A stretch of DNA of 36,753 nt, from positions 69,252 through 106,004 of the forward strand of contig JACAFF010000017.1 of NCBI GenBank assembly GCA_013388455.1, given 5' to 3'. Below are positions 24,920 to 32,969 of the stretch, one piece after another (the first letter of the stretch is position 1; every line of letters begins with the position of its first letter). The DNA comes from Nitrospirota bacterium. GTDB lineage: Bacteria > Nitrospirota > Thermodesulfovibrionia > Thermodesulfovibrionales > SM23-35. The notes under the pieces were generated by a model, which made no database searches, was not told the origin of the DNA, and saw only the letters and a list, made by a program, of their open reading frames with translations. The translations under genes and the position numbers were made by a program.

Positions 24920-26901
24920 CCTATTTTAAGACGCCGTTGAATTGATGATATGGATACTTCACCGAGCATCTCCCCAATCTCTATTGCTTTCAGATAAAGC
25001 TCATCTCTCTCTACTGATTTCTCTTCATCATCTCCTTCATCGAAACTGGTTACTATTTGCTCCATTATTGAATAATCAGGGGTGCCCTGGGCTCTAATGA
25101 ATTCAGTAACAGCCCTGGTCTCTTCTTCAGTAATCAAAGCACCATGCACCCTGATCAATTTTGCGCCAGGTAACATAAAGAGCATATCCCCCTTCCCAAG
25201 CAACTGTTCTGCTCCCTGAGTATCAATGATTGTTCTTGAATCTACCCTCGATGAGACATGGAAAGAAATTCTTGCAGGGAAGTTTGCCTTAATAATTCCT
25301 GTTATTACATCAACCGATGGCCTCTGAGTCGCAAGTATAAGATGTATACCTGAAGCCCTGCCCATCTGTGCAAGTCTTGCAATCGAATCCTCTACATCAT
25401 TAGGAGCCGTGAACATCAGATCAGCAAGTTCATCTATAATAACTACGATATAAGGAAGTCTTTCTTCATCAGAAGCTTTAAGATTAAAACTTTCAATATT
25501 TCTCGCTGCCTTTTCAGCAAGAAACCTGTATCGCCGCTCCATTTCAAAAACCATCTTTTTGAGCGAATCAGCAGCTTCTTTCGGATTTGTTATTACTGGC
25601 GATATAAGATGTGGTATTTCTTCATAAGCTGAAAGCTCAAGAAGCTTCGGATCCACCATTAACATTTTTACCTCTGAGGGCGTTGCTTTATAAAGAATAC
25701 TCATGACCATGGAATTGATTGATACACTCTTCCCCGAACCTGTGGCACCAGCAACAAGAAGATGTGGCATTTTCGAAAGGTCAGCAATGACCGGTGAACC
25801 ATAAATATCTTTTCCGAGTCCGATTGTAAGTTTAGACTTGCTCTTTTGAAAAATATCTGATGACAAAATCTCTCTCAAAAAAACAGTATCTCTTTGTTTA
25901 TTTGGAACCTCTATTCCAATAACTGCATTCCCCGGTATTGGAGAAACCCTTACGCTCTGAGCTTTGAGCGCAAGCGCAAGATCATCAGACAGAGACACAA
26001 TCCTGTTTATCTTCACTCCAGGTGCGGGCTCAAATTCATACATTGTGACTATTGGGCCAGGATGCACCTGTGTTATCTTTCCTTCTACACCAAAATCTTC
26101 AAGTTTCTTTTCAATGAGTGATGAATCATATAAAAGGTCTTCTCTGGGAGGTCTGCTTGATGAAGCATCAGGCAATTTTAAAAGCTCCAGAGAAGGGAGT
26201 TCATATGATCCAATCTTTCTTGTAGTTTCTAACTCAGGCAAAGGTTTTGACATACTCTGTGATACTGATAACTGCTCTGGCTCCCGAATAATTATATCCT
26301 GTTCTCTGATCTCATCTTCTATTGTATCCTCAACCTTTTTTCTATCCTTTGATACTTTCTTCTTTTTCTTTCTTTTTAGTGCAAGGGCTGTCACTGAAAC
26401 AGGACTCAATAATATAATCGCAGTTAAAAAAAGTGAAAGAGAAAAGATGTAAGCACCTGGTATATAAGCAAGTTCATTGGCAATATAGGTTATTCCTTTG
26501 CCTATCAGACCACCAATTCCATCTGGATAACTTTCAATAGTTATGAAAAAAGCTTCGGAAATCAGTGAAAATAACATAGCTGATGAAATAATAAAAAGAA
26601 TTACTCCAAGCAAGTATATTTTGTGTCCTTCCTTTCCAAGAAGTCTTTTGATTCCATAAATGATTATAAAAACTGGTATAAAAAAAGCTGAGAATCCAAA
26701 AAAAATTATCATCCAACCTGATATATTAGCACCGATAACACCACCAAGATTTCTGTAATGTTCAAAGGGCTCTATTGTTCTAAAAAAAAGAACCGGATCT
26801 TTTATATTGTGTGAGACAAGGCTTATTAAAAGATAGATACTGCCCATTACTGATATAACTCCAATTACTTCTTCTTTTATGCGTTTTATCCTTTCAACCA
26901 T
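24814..26901 (-). CDS. ftsK: DNA translocase FtsK/SpoIIIE
   Basis: FtsK couples chromosome segregation to division by pumping DNA at the septum. The 695-residue protein has four N-terminal membrane segments (about residues 12-30, 55-80, 90-115, 145-170) and a short charged linker. The motor carries Walker A GATGSGKS near residue 385, Walker B YIVVIIDELADLM, and ATQRPSVDVITG. The gamma winged-helix domain follows (SISSIQRRLKIGYNRAARIMELMEE). The linker is short compared with E. coli FtsK. Its start overlaps the end of uppP by 16 bases, so the two are one operon. Confidence 0.96.
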   Translation of the reverse strand: MVERIKRIKEEVIGVISVMGSIYLLISLVSHNIKDPVLFFRTIEPFEHYRNLGGVIGANISGWMIIFFGFSAFFIPVFIIIYGIKRLLGKEGHKIYLLGVILFIISSAMLFSLISEAFFITIESYPDGIGGLIGKGITYIANELAYIPGAYIFSLSLFLTAIILLSPVSVTALALKRKKKKKVSKDRKKVEDTIEDEIREQDIIIREPEQLSVSQSMSKPLPELETTRKIGSYELPSLELLKLPDASSSRPPREDLLYDSSLIEKKLEDFGVEGKITQVHPGPIVTMYEFEPAPGVKINRIVSLSDDLALALKAQSVRVSPIPGNAVIGIEVPNKQRDTVFLREILSSDIFQKSKSKLTIGLGKDIYGSPVIADLSKMPHLLVAGATGSGKSVSINSMVMSILYKATPSEVKMLMVDPKLLELSAYEEIPHLISPVITNPKEAADSLKKMVFEMERRYRFLAEKAARNIESFNLKASDEERLPYIVVIIDELADLMFTAPNDVEDSIARLAQMGRASGIHLILATQRPSVDVITGIIKANFPARISFHVSSRVDSRTIIDTQGAEQLLGKGDMLFMLPGAKLIRVHGALITEEETRAVTEFIRAQGTPDYSIMEQIVTSFDEGDDEEKSVERDELYLKAIEIGEMLGEVSISSIQRRLKIGYNRAARIMELMEEDGLVGPPKAAGKPRDFLRRKR

Positions 26902-27653
26902 ATTCCTGCTATTATAACAACTGCAAGGATAAACCTGTAATAAACAAAGATATTCATTGGATACTTTTTAAGAAATCTCAACAAGAACTTGATGGCAAGA
27001 AATCCTGTAATGCTTGATGTGATAATACCTGTTAAAAAAAGTTCAGGGTTATAATTTAAATGACTTGAAAATGCCTTATATGAATGTAATAATGTTGCCC
27101 CAGCAATAATAGGTGTTGAAAGAAGAAATGAGAATTTTGCAGATGCATCCCTATACATTCCTGAAAAAAGTCCTGCTGCAATAGTAATCCCTGAACGAGA
27201 AACTCCCGGTATAATTGCGAAAGCCTGTGCAATACCTATAATAATAGCTTCTTTTAATCCTATCTTTTCTATTTCTTTATATTTTATTGCTTTTTCTGCA
27301 ATGAGCATTAAGATACCAACAATGATTAGAGTAAAAATTATTATTATTGGATTTCTCATTTTGGCCTCAACAAAATCATTCAGAAGAAACCCTGCAATAC
27401 CTGCTGGTAATGAACCAATGAAAATGAGAAAAAAAATTCTCTGCTTTTTTGTGATAAAATTCAGCCAGTCTTTCCAGAAACATGCGAGAACAGCTAATAA
27501 AGTTCCTGCATGAAGTGCAATATCAAATGTGAGTGTGTCAACTTCTCCACTCCAGTTAAAAAACCATGGGAATAATATCAGATGTGCTGTACTGCTTATT
27601 GGTAAAAATTCTGTAATACCCTGAACAATGCCAAGCATAAATGCTTCGATCAT
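26886..27653 (-). CDS. uppP: Undecaprenyl-diphosphatase UppP (BacA)
   Basis: UppP recycles undecaprenyl pyrophosphate to the monophosphate lipid carrier for peptidoglycan and surface polysaccharide. The 255-residue protein begins AFMLGIVQGITEFLPISSTAHL and has PGVSRSGITIAAGLF, the two catalytic motifs with the conserved Glu, Ser, His and Arg. Hydrophobic segments fill the rest. It starts 5 bases after the RNase J stop and overlaps ftsK by 16 bases. Confidence 0.95.
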   Translation of the reverse strand: MIEAFMLGIVQGITEFLPISSTAHLILFPWFFNWSGEVDTLTFDIALHAGTLLAVLACFWKDWLNFITKKQRIFFLIFIGSLPAGIAGFLLNDFVEAKMRNPIIIIFTLIIVGILMLIAEKAIKYKEIEKIGLKEAIIIGIAQAFAIIPGVSRSGITIAAGLFSGMYRDASAKFSFLLSTPIIAGATLLHSYKAFSSHLNYNPELFLTGIITSSITGFLAIKFLLRFLKKYPMNIFVYYRFILAVVIIAGIWLKG

Positions 27654-27658
27654 AAAAG

Positions 27659-29314
27659 TTAAATTTCCAGAATGATCGGCATGATCATCGGCCTCCTGTC
27701 CATGGTATCTCTGAGATATTTCTTTAATGTGCTTCTGAGTTTAGCCTGAAGTAGTGAAGTGTCAGATAGAAGTTCCTTATCAAGTCCCTTTATGGTGTTT
27801 GAAAGAAGCTCTTTAACATTATACAATACATCCTGAGATGCATCTTCAAATACAAATCCTCTCGATATAATGTCAGGGCCTGATATAATATTACCATTCA
27901 GTTTTTCTAATGCTAATAGAATCAATACAATACCGTCATGCGCAAGTCTCAATCTATCCCGCAGCACCATTTCTTCAACATCACCGATTCCTTTTCCATC
28001 CATGAATATACGGCCAGAATTCACCCTCCCATTCTTTTTAGCTTCATTTTCACTGATTTCAAGAATATCTCCATTTTTCAGGATGAAAATATTTTCATTT
28101 GGTATATCGAGTTTTTTTGCAAGCATCGAATGATAGACGAGATGCCTATATTCTCCATGAATCGGCATAAAGTATTTAGGTTTTATAAGGTTTATCATAA
28201 GTTTGAGCTCTTCTTTTGAAGCATGCCCGGAGACATGGACTTCTGATACCTTTTCGTAAATAACTTCAGCACCACGTCTGAATAGGTGATTAATAATCTT
28301 GCCTATAGACCTTTCATTGCCTGGGATCATCTTCGCTGACAGAATTACAGTATCTCCTTCTTTAATCTTAATTTGCTTATGCTCATCTGTTGCAATCCTT
28401 GATAGCACACTCATCGGCTCACCCTGACTTCCTGTTGTGATAATAACTATCTCATTATCATTAAGTTTTTTAAGATCTTCGAGTCTGAGCCATGTATTTT
28501 GAGGTATTCTAAGATATCCAAGATCAAGTGCAATCTGGGCATTTGAGACTATACTCTTTCCGCAAAGGATAACGCGCCTTCCAAATTTTACAGCTACATC
28601 AATTGCCTGCTGAATTCTATGAATATTTGATGCAAAGGTGGCAATTATGATTCTTCCCTTTGCATTAAAGAAAATATCCTCGAATGCGCGTCTTACTTCT
28701 TTTTCAGAGTATGTAAATCCTCCTTTTTCGGCGTTAGTGCTATCAGATAAAAGGAGGAGGGTTCCTTTCTCTCCATACTCTGAAAATTTATGGAAATCCA
28801 TTAACTGTCCGTCTACAGGAGTCGGGTCAAGCTTGAAATCACCTGTATGGACAATAAGGCCTAAAGGTGTCTTAATTCCGAGTCCAACACCGTCAACAAT
28901 GCTGTGAGTAACTCTCACGAACTCAATGGAGAAAACTCCAAGATTTACAACCTCCCTTGGTCTTACTGGAATAAGTACAGAATTTTCAAGATGATATTCT
29001 TTAAGCTTTTCTCTTACAAGGCCAAGTGTCAAAGGAGTTCCAAAAATAGGGACATTAATCTCTCTGAGCAGAAAAGGAAGCGCACCTGTATGGTCTTCAT
29101 GCCCATGTGTGAGAACTACTCCTCTTATCTTGTTCTTATTTTCTAAAAGATAGGAAAAGTCAGGGATAACAAAATCAACACCAAGCATATCCTCTTCAGG
29201 AAACATTAGGCCTGCATCAACAACAATAATGTCGTCCTCGTATTCAAAGACAGTCATGTTGAGGCCTATCTCCTCAACACCTCCGAGAGGGATAACAGAA
29301 AGCGTATTTTTCAC
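27659..29314 (-). CDS. rnj: Ribonuclease J
   Basis: RNase J is a 5'-3' exo- and endonuclease of the metallo-beta-lactamase/beta-CASP family, used in place of or beside RNase E for mRNA decay and rRNA maturation. The 551-residue protein has HGHEDHTGALPFLL (zinc motif), HTGDFKLDPTPVDG, SDSTNAEKGGFTYSE (beta-CASP) and HVSGHASKEELKLMINLIKPKYFMPIHGEYRH. The C-terminal domain is present. It is the first gene of the minus-strand operon rnj-uppP-ftsK. Confidence 0.96.
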   Translation of the reverse strand: MKNTLSVIPLGGVEEIGLNMTVFEYEDDIIVVDAGLMFPEEDMLGVDFVIPDFSYLLENKNKIRGVVLTHGHEDHTGALPFLLREINVPIFGTPLTLGLVREKLKEYHLENSVLIPVRPREVVNLGVFSIEFVRVTHSIVDGVGLGIKTPLGLIVHTGDFKLDPTPVDGQLMDFHKFSEYGEKGTLLLLSDSTNAEKGGFTYSEKEVRRAFEDIFFNAKGRIIIATFASNIHRIQQAIDVAVKFGRRVILCGKSIVSNAQIALDLGYLRIPQNTWLRLEDLKKLNDNEIVIITTGSQGEPMSVLSRIATDEHKQIKIKEGDTVILSAKMIPGNERSIGKIINHLFRRGAEVIYEKVSEVHVSGHASKEELKLMINLIKPKYFMPIHGEYRHLVYHSMLAKKLDIPNENIFILKNGDILEISENEAKKNGRVNSGRIFMDGKGIGDVEEMVLRDRLRLAHDGIVLILLALEKLNGNIISGPDIISRGFVFEDASQDVLYNVKELLSNTIKGLDKELLSDTSLLQAKLRSTLKKYLRDTMDRRPMIMPIILEI

Positions 29315-29588
29315 TTGTTTATTATATCAGATTTTCAGCAGTGTTATTTAACGGAATGTTTCACGAAAAAAATAAGCCTCACTTCAGATGAGCATTAAAG
29401 GCTACTAAACTTTAGTTATGATACTTTTATCAAATTCTTTTCTTAAAAAAAGATAAATTATACATTTTTCAATTTTTTTGATATAATTTTTTTTGTTGAC
29501 AATTGATTGCTAAGGAAAGAACGATGCTAATCCTGAACAAAAGATACACTGAAGTTAACTGATGAATTCCTAAAAATAGGAGGACATT

Positions 29589-30020
29589 GTGAGAAGGATT
29601 ATGTTTGCAGTAATTTGTATAGCCGTTTTTATATGTGTCAGTAATTATGCCATGGCAATACCGTCCAGCCCTCCCCCTCCTGGCAAGGTCTGGATTGAAC
29701 AAGAGGGAGAATGGATTTTGGTCAGTGCACCACCAGGAGATGGTCCTTATATATGGAAAGATGGGAAATGGATAATAGATCCAACCCCGCCACCTTCCAA
29801 TTCTGAGTGGATTCCAGGGCACTGGACATCAAATGGATGGGTAAAAGGTCATTGGGAAGTCGTCCCTTCGCCTGGGCCTGGAACTCATTGGGTCCCAGGT
29901 CATTGGGAGCATGGTAAATGGATAGCAGGACACTGGGCTGGCAAACCGAAAAGCGGGGAACATTGGGTACCAGGTCATCGCGGTCCGGGAGGACGATGGA
30001 TTCCCGGACACTGGAAATAA
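29589..30020 (+). CDS. Secreted Trp/His-rich repeat protein (W-x-x-GHW repeats)
   Basis: The 143-residue product starts at GTG 29589, four bases after AGGAGG. A signal peptide (about residues 1-23, ending AMA) leads to a Pro-rich stretch PSSPPPPGK. Short units follow: WIPGHW, WVKGHW, WVPGHW, WIAGHW, WVPGHR, WIPGHW, with Gly/Pro spacers. It resembles the YXWGXW/WxPGHW type repeat found in secreted proteins of unknown function. Trp and His are very frequent and could bind metal, heme or sugar (inference). The neighbour is an OmpA-domain protein, so an envelope location is likely. No known enzyme motif is seen. Confidence 0.8.
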   Translation: MRRIMFAVICIAVFICVSNYAMAIPSSPPPPGKVWIEQEGEWILVSAPPGDGPYIWKDGKWIIDPTPPPSNSEWIPGHWTSNGWVKGHWEVVPSPGPGTHWVPGHWEHGKWIAGHWAGKPKSGEHWVPGHRGPGGRWIPGHWK

Positions 30021-30071
30021 GTTTTTTTATCAGCTAAAAGAGCCCTCAGCTTTACCATGGGCATAGATTTC

Positions 30072-30088
30072 TATATTTTATAAATATA
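30072..30088. promoter_or_regulatory. 17-bp AT palindrome ahead of the OmpA-domain gene
   Basis: TATATTT-TAT-AAATATA is a perfect inverted repeat 10 bases before the GTG start at 30099. It might be an operator or part of a promoter, but AT-rich palindromes also occur by chance in this genome. Confidence 0.25.
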
Positions 30089-30098
30089 AGAAGGCAAA

Positions 30099-31052
30099 GT
30101 GTTTATTAAAAAAACAGGTCTGCTGGTCGGAATGATATGCTTATTATGGTTATTTACAGTCCTGACTGCTGATTGCTTTGTCGAGAATAGTACTACATAT
30201 ACTGATAATCGCGGGAAACAGGTAAATTTTCCATTAGGAGATATATCTTTTGCTGACCAAGCAGTTTCTTTCATAAAAGGGACACCATCTTTAGCAGAAA
30301 AATATTGCAAATCTGATCAGGCACTGGGGCCACCAGATTATGTACATGATAACCAGACACCACCGAGTTATGTCACCATAGGATGCGGCGGGACGTTAAT
30401 TGTGAGATTTGCAGATAATGTTTTAGTTGATGTTAGTGGCCCGGATTTATATGTTTTTGAAATAGGACCTGATGTTGAACCGACAGAACTTTCGATATCA
30501 AAAGATGGAAAAAATTGGATAAAGATCGGAAAAATTTCCGGAGGAACAGCAGATGTAGATATATCAAAACATGTAAAATCCGGAGAAGTATTTCAATATG
30601 TACGACTGACAGACCTTAAATCAGCATGTGGCGGAGCCTATCCTGGAGCAGACATTGATGCAATTGGAGCAATAGGCTCTGCAGTGCAAATAACACTAGA
30701 CACGTCTGTTTTATTTGATTTCAATAAATATATATTGAAACCTGAAGCCCAAAAAGAGCTACACAAAGTGGCAAATAAAATAAAAGAGTTCCCAGGCTCA
30801 AGAGTAATAATTGACGGCCATACAGATAGCATAGGTGCAACAGAATATAACCAGAAACTATCAGAAAACAGGGCGAGAGCAGTTCGGGATCATCTATTAA
30901 CAAACGAGAAATTGAAAAATATTGATATAAATATTAATGGATATGGAGAATCAAGACCAATAGCGACAAATGACACGGAAAAAGGCAGAGAAAAAAACAG
31001 AAGAGTGGAAATAATAATACTCCCAAATAGTAAAACCCAAATCCAGCGATAA
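30099..31052 (+). CDS. OmpA C-terminal domain protein with an N-terminal sandwich-like domain
   Basis: The 317-residue product has a signal peptide (about residues 1-24) and a middle domain (about 40-200; CKSDQALGPPDYV, TLIVRFADNVLVDVSGPDLYVFEIG, SKDGKNWIKIGKI) seen in other cell-surface proteins. The OmpA-like peptidoglycan-binding domain (about 205-310) carries VLFDFNKYILKPEA, IIDGHTDSIGATEYNQKLSENRARAV and GYGESRPIATNDTEKGREKNRRVEI. It likely ties the envelope to peptidoglycan. The start is GTG 30099 with AAGAAGG four bases upstream. The last codons (TQIQR and stop) lie within the inverted repeat of a palindromic element, so the C-terminal tail has been replaced. Confidence 0.88.
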   Translation: MFIKKTGLLVGMICLLWLFTVLTADCFVENSTTYTDNRGKQVNFPLGDISFADQAVSFIKGTPSLAEKYCKSDQALGPPDYVHDNQTPPSYVTIGCGGTLIVRFADNVLVDVSGPDLYVFEIGPDVEPTELSISKDGKNWIKIGKISGGTADVDISKHVKSGEVFQYVRLTDLKSACGGAYPGADIDAIGAIGSAVQITLDTSVLFDFNKYILKPEAQKELHKVANKIKEFPGSRVIIDGHTDSIGATEYNQKLSENRARAVRDHLLTNEKLKNIDININGYGESRPIATNDTEKGREKNRRVEIIILPNSKTQIQR

Positions 31053-31181
31053 GGAGGTGTCATTCCGAGCGGAGCGAGGAATCTCGCCGTTCAAGAAAAG
31101 ATTGCCACGCCCCGAATGCTTTCGGGACTCACAATGACAAACTATCCAAGGTTTCTATCATCTTATCGCTGGATCTGGGTA
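31035..31181 (+). mobile_element. 147-bp MITE-like palindromic element
   Basis: The ends ACCCAAATCCAGCGATAAG (31035-31053) and CTTATCGCTGGATCTGGGT (31163-31181) are reverse complements at 18 of 19 positions. Inside, a second palindromic unit runs from GTCATTCCGAG (31059) to CTCACAATGAC (31138), with inner hairpins around GAGCGGAGCGAGG and CCCGAATGCTTTCGGG. It codes for no protein. A decayed copy is at 12271-12358. The GTCATTCCGAGCGNAGCGAG unit is widespread in environmental bacterial genomes (general knowledge). It overlaps the 3' end of the OmpA-domain gene. Confidence 0.8.
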
Positions 31182-31205
31182 AAAAATAACTGTAAAAAGA
31201 AAGAA

Positions 31206-31270
31206 GGGACAGTTTGACGACCAGAGGGGGGAACTCTGGCAGAGGGAAGGAGGGAAAATCAAACTGTCCT
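31206..31270. repeat. Nested hairpin element between GGACAGTTTGA and TCAAACTGTCC
   Basis: GGACAGTTTGA (31207-31217) and TCAAACTGTCC (31259-31269) are exact reverse complements. Inside, CCAGAG (31221-31226) and CTCTGG (31234-31239) form a second hairpin, and the rest is purine-rich. It looks like a REP/BIME-type unit. The leading GGGACA resembles the start of the transposase-flanking repeat at 15213. It has no T-tract typical of a terminator. Confidence 0.65.
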
Positions 31271-31322
31271 TTATGGTATATTTTAATTTAATACACAAAT
31301 GTGAAGAAAGTATGAAGAAAAT

Positions 31323-31655
31323 ATGAAAATTTACCATCTATGTATATCAGCCATATTATTCATCCTGTTTGTATCCTGCGTCCATTATCAAAAAGAAATC
31401 GGGATGTGGCGGGAAATAGGAAAAACACCAACTCTGGAATTCATGGAAGATGGTTCTTTCAGGACAGTCGATAATATGGGAATGACTGTCAGCGGGAAAT
31501 ACTTTCTCGATAATAATGGGAATGCAAAGTTTGAAATAATTCATCAGGGAGTTTCCATCGAGACAATAACTGCAAGAATTACGATAAAGGGGGATAAGAT
31601 GACCATTAAATTCACGGATACAGGTGAGGTTGAGATATATAGAAAAGAGAGATGA
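31323..31655 (+). CDS. Small predicted lipoprotein
   Basis: The 110-residue product has a signal peptide with lipobox FVSC (Cys19). A single small beta-rich domain follows: GMWREIGKTPTLEFMEDGSFRTVDNMGMTVSGKYFLDNNGNAKFEI. This pattern resembles small lipocalin-like domains in which a comparison strand reads G-x-W-x ... LEF-x-xDG. The function is unknown. Several ATGs are crowded just upstream; 31323 gives the compact signal peptide. It is separated from the OmpA-domain gene by two repeat elements, so it probably has its own promoter. Confidence 0.7.
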   Translation: MKIYHLCISAILFILFVSCVHYQKEIGMWREIGKTPTLEFMEDGSFRTVDNMGMTVSGKYFLDNNGNAKFEIIHQGVSIETITARITIKGDKMTIKFTDTGEVEIYRKER

Positions 31656-31691
31656 ACTTGTAAATTATAGCTTTATAGATTCCCCCGCCTT

Positions 31692-32936
31692 TTATTTCTT
31701 TGCCTTTTCTCGCATATCCTCAGCAACCTCTTTTATTTCAGTAAGATCACGCTGCATTTCGCTCCAACCGTACCATAAAGCATAGTCGGGATTAGCATGG
31801 AAAGTCCCCTGGAATGTTCTCATTCTGTGCTTCAGGAACATAATAAACAGTTTCTGTTCAATTACAGTCGGCGCATCATGGAATGTCAGCAAATCAGGAG
31901 AGGCATGAATATATTTCAACGGCTTTTTTAATATTCCATCTTTATAAAGATCAGTAACAATACGCAGAGCCTTTGCCATCAACCTATCAGCTTCTCGTAT
32001 CATTTTATCACCCTTTTCAAGTTCGGCTGTTGCAAATCTTGATGAATGGCATTTTGTGCATACATTAATCATTCTGTCTCTCTCATGTTGCCAGTCTTCT
32101 TGAGTTAATCGCACAACATCTGCTGATTTGACAATAGCAAGCCTTGCTGTTGGATTACCATTTGGATCGAGCACTCCAAGACCCTTGAGGATGGTGGTTC
32201 GATCAGATGCCCATTCTTTGTCCTCTGGCATCGGAAGCCTCACAGCAAGAAAGCCCCATGCAGTTCTTACCGCATGATTACCATCTTGCATATGGCACAT
32301 CTGGCAGGTAGGAGCAGCAACACTTTCAGGAAGTATCCCGTTCTGCTTCAGTAGAAAACGAACACCATGCTTGGAAGATGAATACATCTCCCACTGGGGA
32401 TGGTCAATACCCATATGACACGTCTGACATGCCTGTGGTTGCATTGCCTCTTTAACTGAGAAGGTATGCCTCGTGTGACAGACATCACAAGAAGCGATAC
32501 CGAAGCCACCTATTTCTTTCAGTCCCTTTATTTCTTCTTCTGACTTTAAGCCAATACGATGGCATCCACCACAGCCCTTTTTCCCTTCCATCAGGGTCAT
32601 AGGTTGCCAGTGTGCAGTTGGCATAGCCCATTGGGCAGCCCATGCATATGCATGTTTTCCCTTTTTAAATTGATGAACCTGCAACTCATGGCATGAGGCA
32701 CAAACATCAGGAGTTTGACTCTTTACATTTGCAACATCCTGAGCAGACTTATGCTTATCCCCATGGCATGTATCACAGCTTACATTGTTCTTACTGTGCT
32801 TACTGTTCTCCCAATCAGAGACTATATTAGGCTGTAACTTTTTGTGACATTCAATACATTGCTGAGCAAAAACAGCATACGGCAAAAGAATAATCAGACA
32901 GATTATAAAAAAAACTCGTGCTCTAAAATTATTCAT
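31692..32936 (-). CDS. Octaheme c-type cytochrome, HAO-like
   Basis: The 414-residue product has a signal peptide (to FAQQ, about residue 26). Eight CxxCH heme sites follow: CIECH, CDTCH, CASCH, CGGCH, CDVCH, CQTCH, CQMCH and CTKCH. The C-terminal part is rich in helices and carries TFHANPDYALWYGWSEM, typical of the hydroxylamine-oxidoreductase-like octaheme family. The protein is periplasmic. Family members oxidise hydroxylamine or hydrazine, or reduce nitrite or hydroxylamine; those lacking the crosslinking Tyr are thought to be reductases. Whether that Tyr is present here cannot be settled by eye. It is shorter than classical HAO (over 500 residues). AAGGGGG lies upstream of the ATG at 32936. 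Confidence 0.85.
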   Translation of the reverse strand: MNNFRARVFFIICLIILLPYAVFAQQCIECHKKLQPNIVSDWENSKHSKNNVSCDTCHGDKHKSAQDVANVKSQTPDVCASCHELQVHQFKKGKHAYAWAAQWAMPTAHWQPMTLMEGKKGCGGCHRIGLKSEEEIKGLKEIGGFGIASCDVCHTRHTFSVKEAMQPQACQTCHMGIDHPQWEMYSSSKHGVRFLLKQNGILPESVAAPTCQMCHMQDGNHAVRTAWGFLAVRLPMPEDKEWASDRTTILKGLGVLDPNGNPTARLAIVKSADVVRLTQEDWQHERDRMINVCTKCHSSRFATAELEKGDKMIREADRLMAKALRIVTDLYKDGILKKPLKYIHASPDLLTFHDAPTVIEQKLFIMFLKHRMRTFQGTFHANPDYALWYGWSEMQRDLTEIKEVAEDMREKAKK

Positions 32937-32969
32937 AATTCCCCCTTACAATTTATTGATAATATAAAA

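Noticed and set aside
25964-26452. 162-residue ORF antisense to ftsK
   Set aside because: Serine-rich shadow of the ftsK linker and motor region, without start signals.
31059-31138. Repeat unit as part of a CRISPR array
   Set aside because: There is one unit only, it is palindromic, and there are no spacers or cas genes.
31206-31270. Hairpin as a rho-independent terminator for the OmpA-domain gene
   Set aside because: The stem is not GC-dense at its base, the inner part forms a second hairpin, and no T-tract follows, so a repeat unit is the better call.
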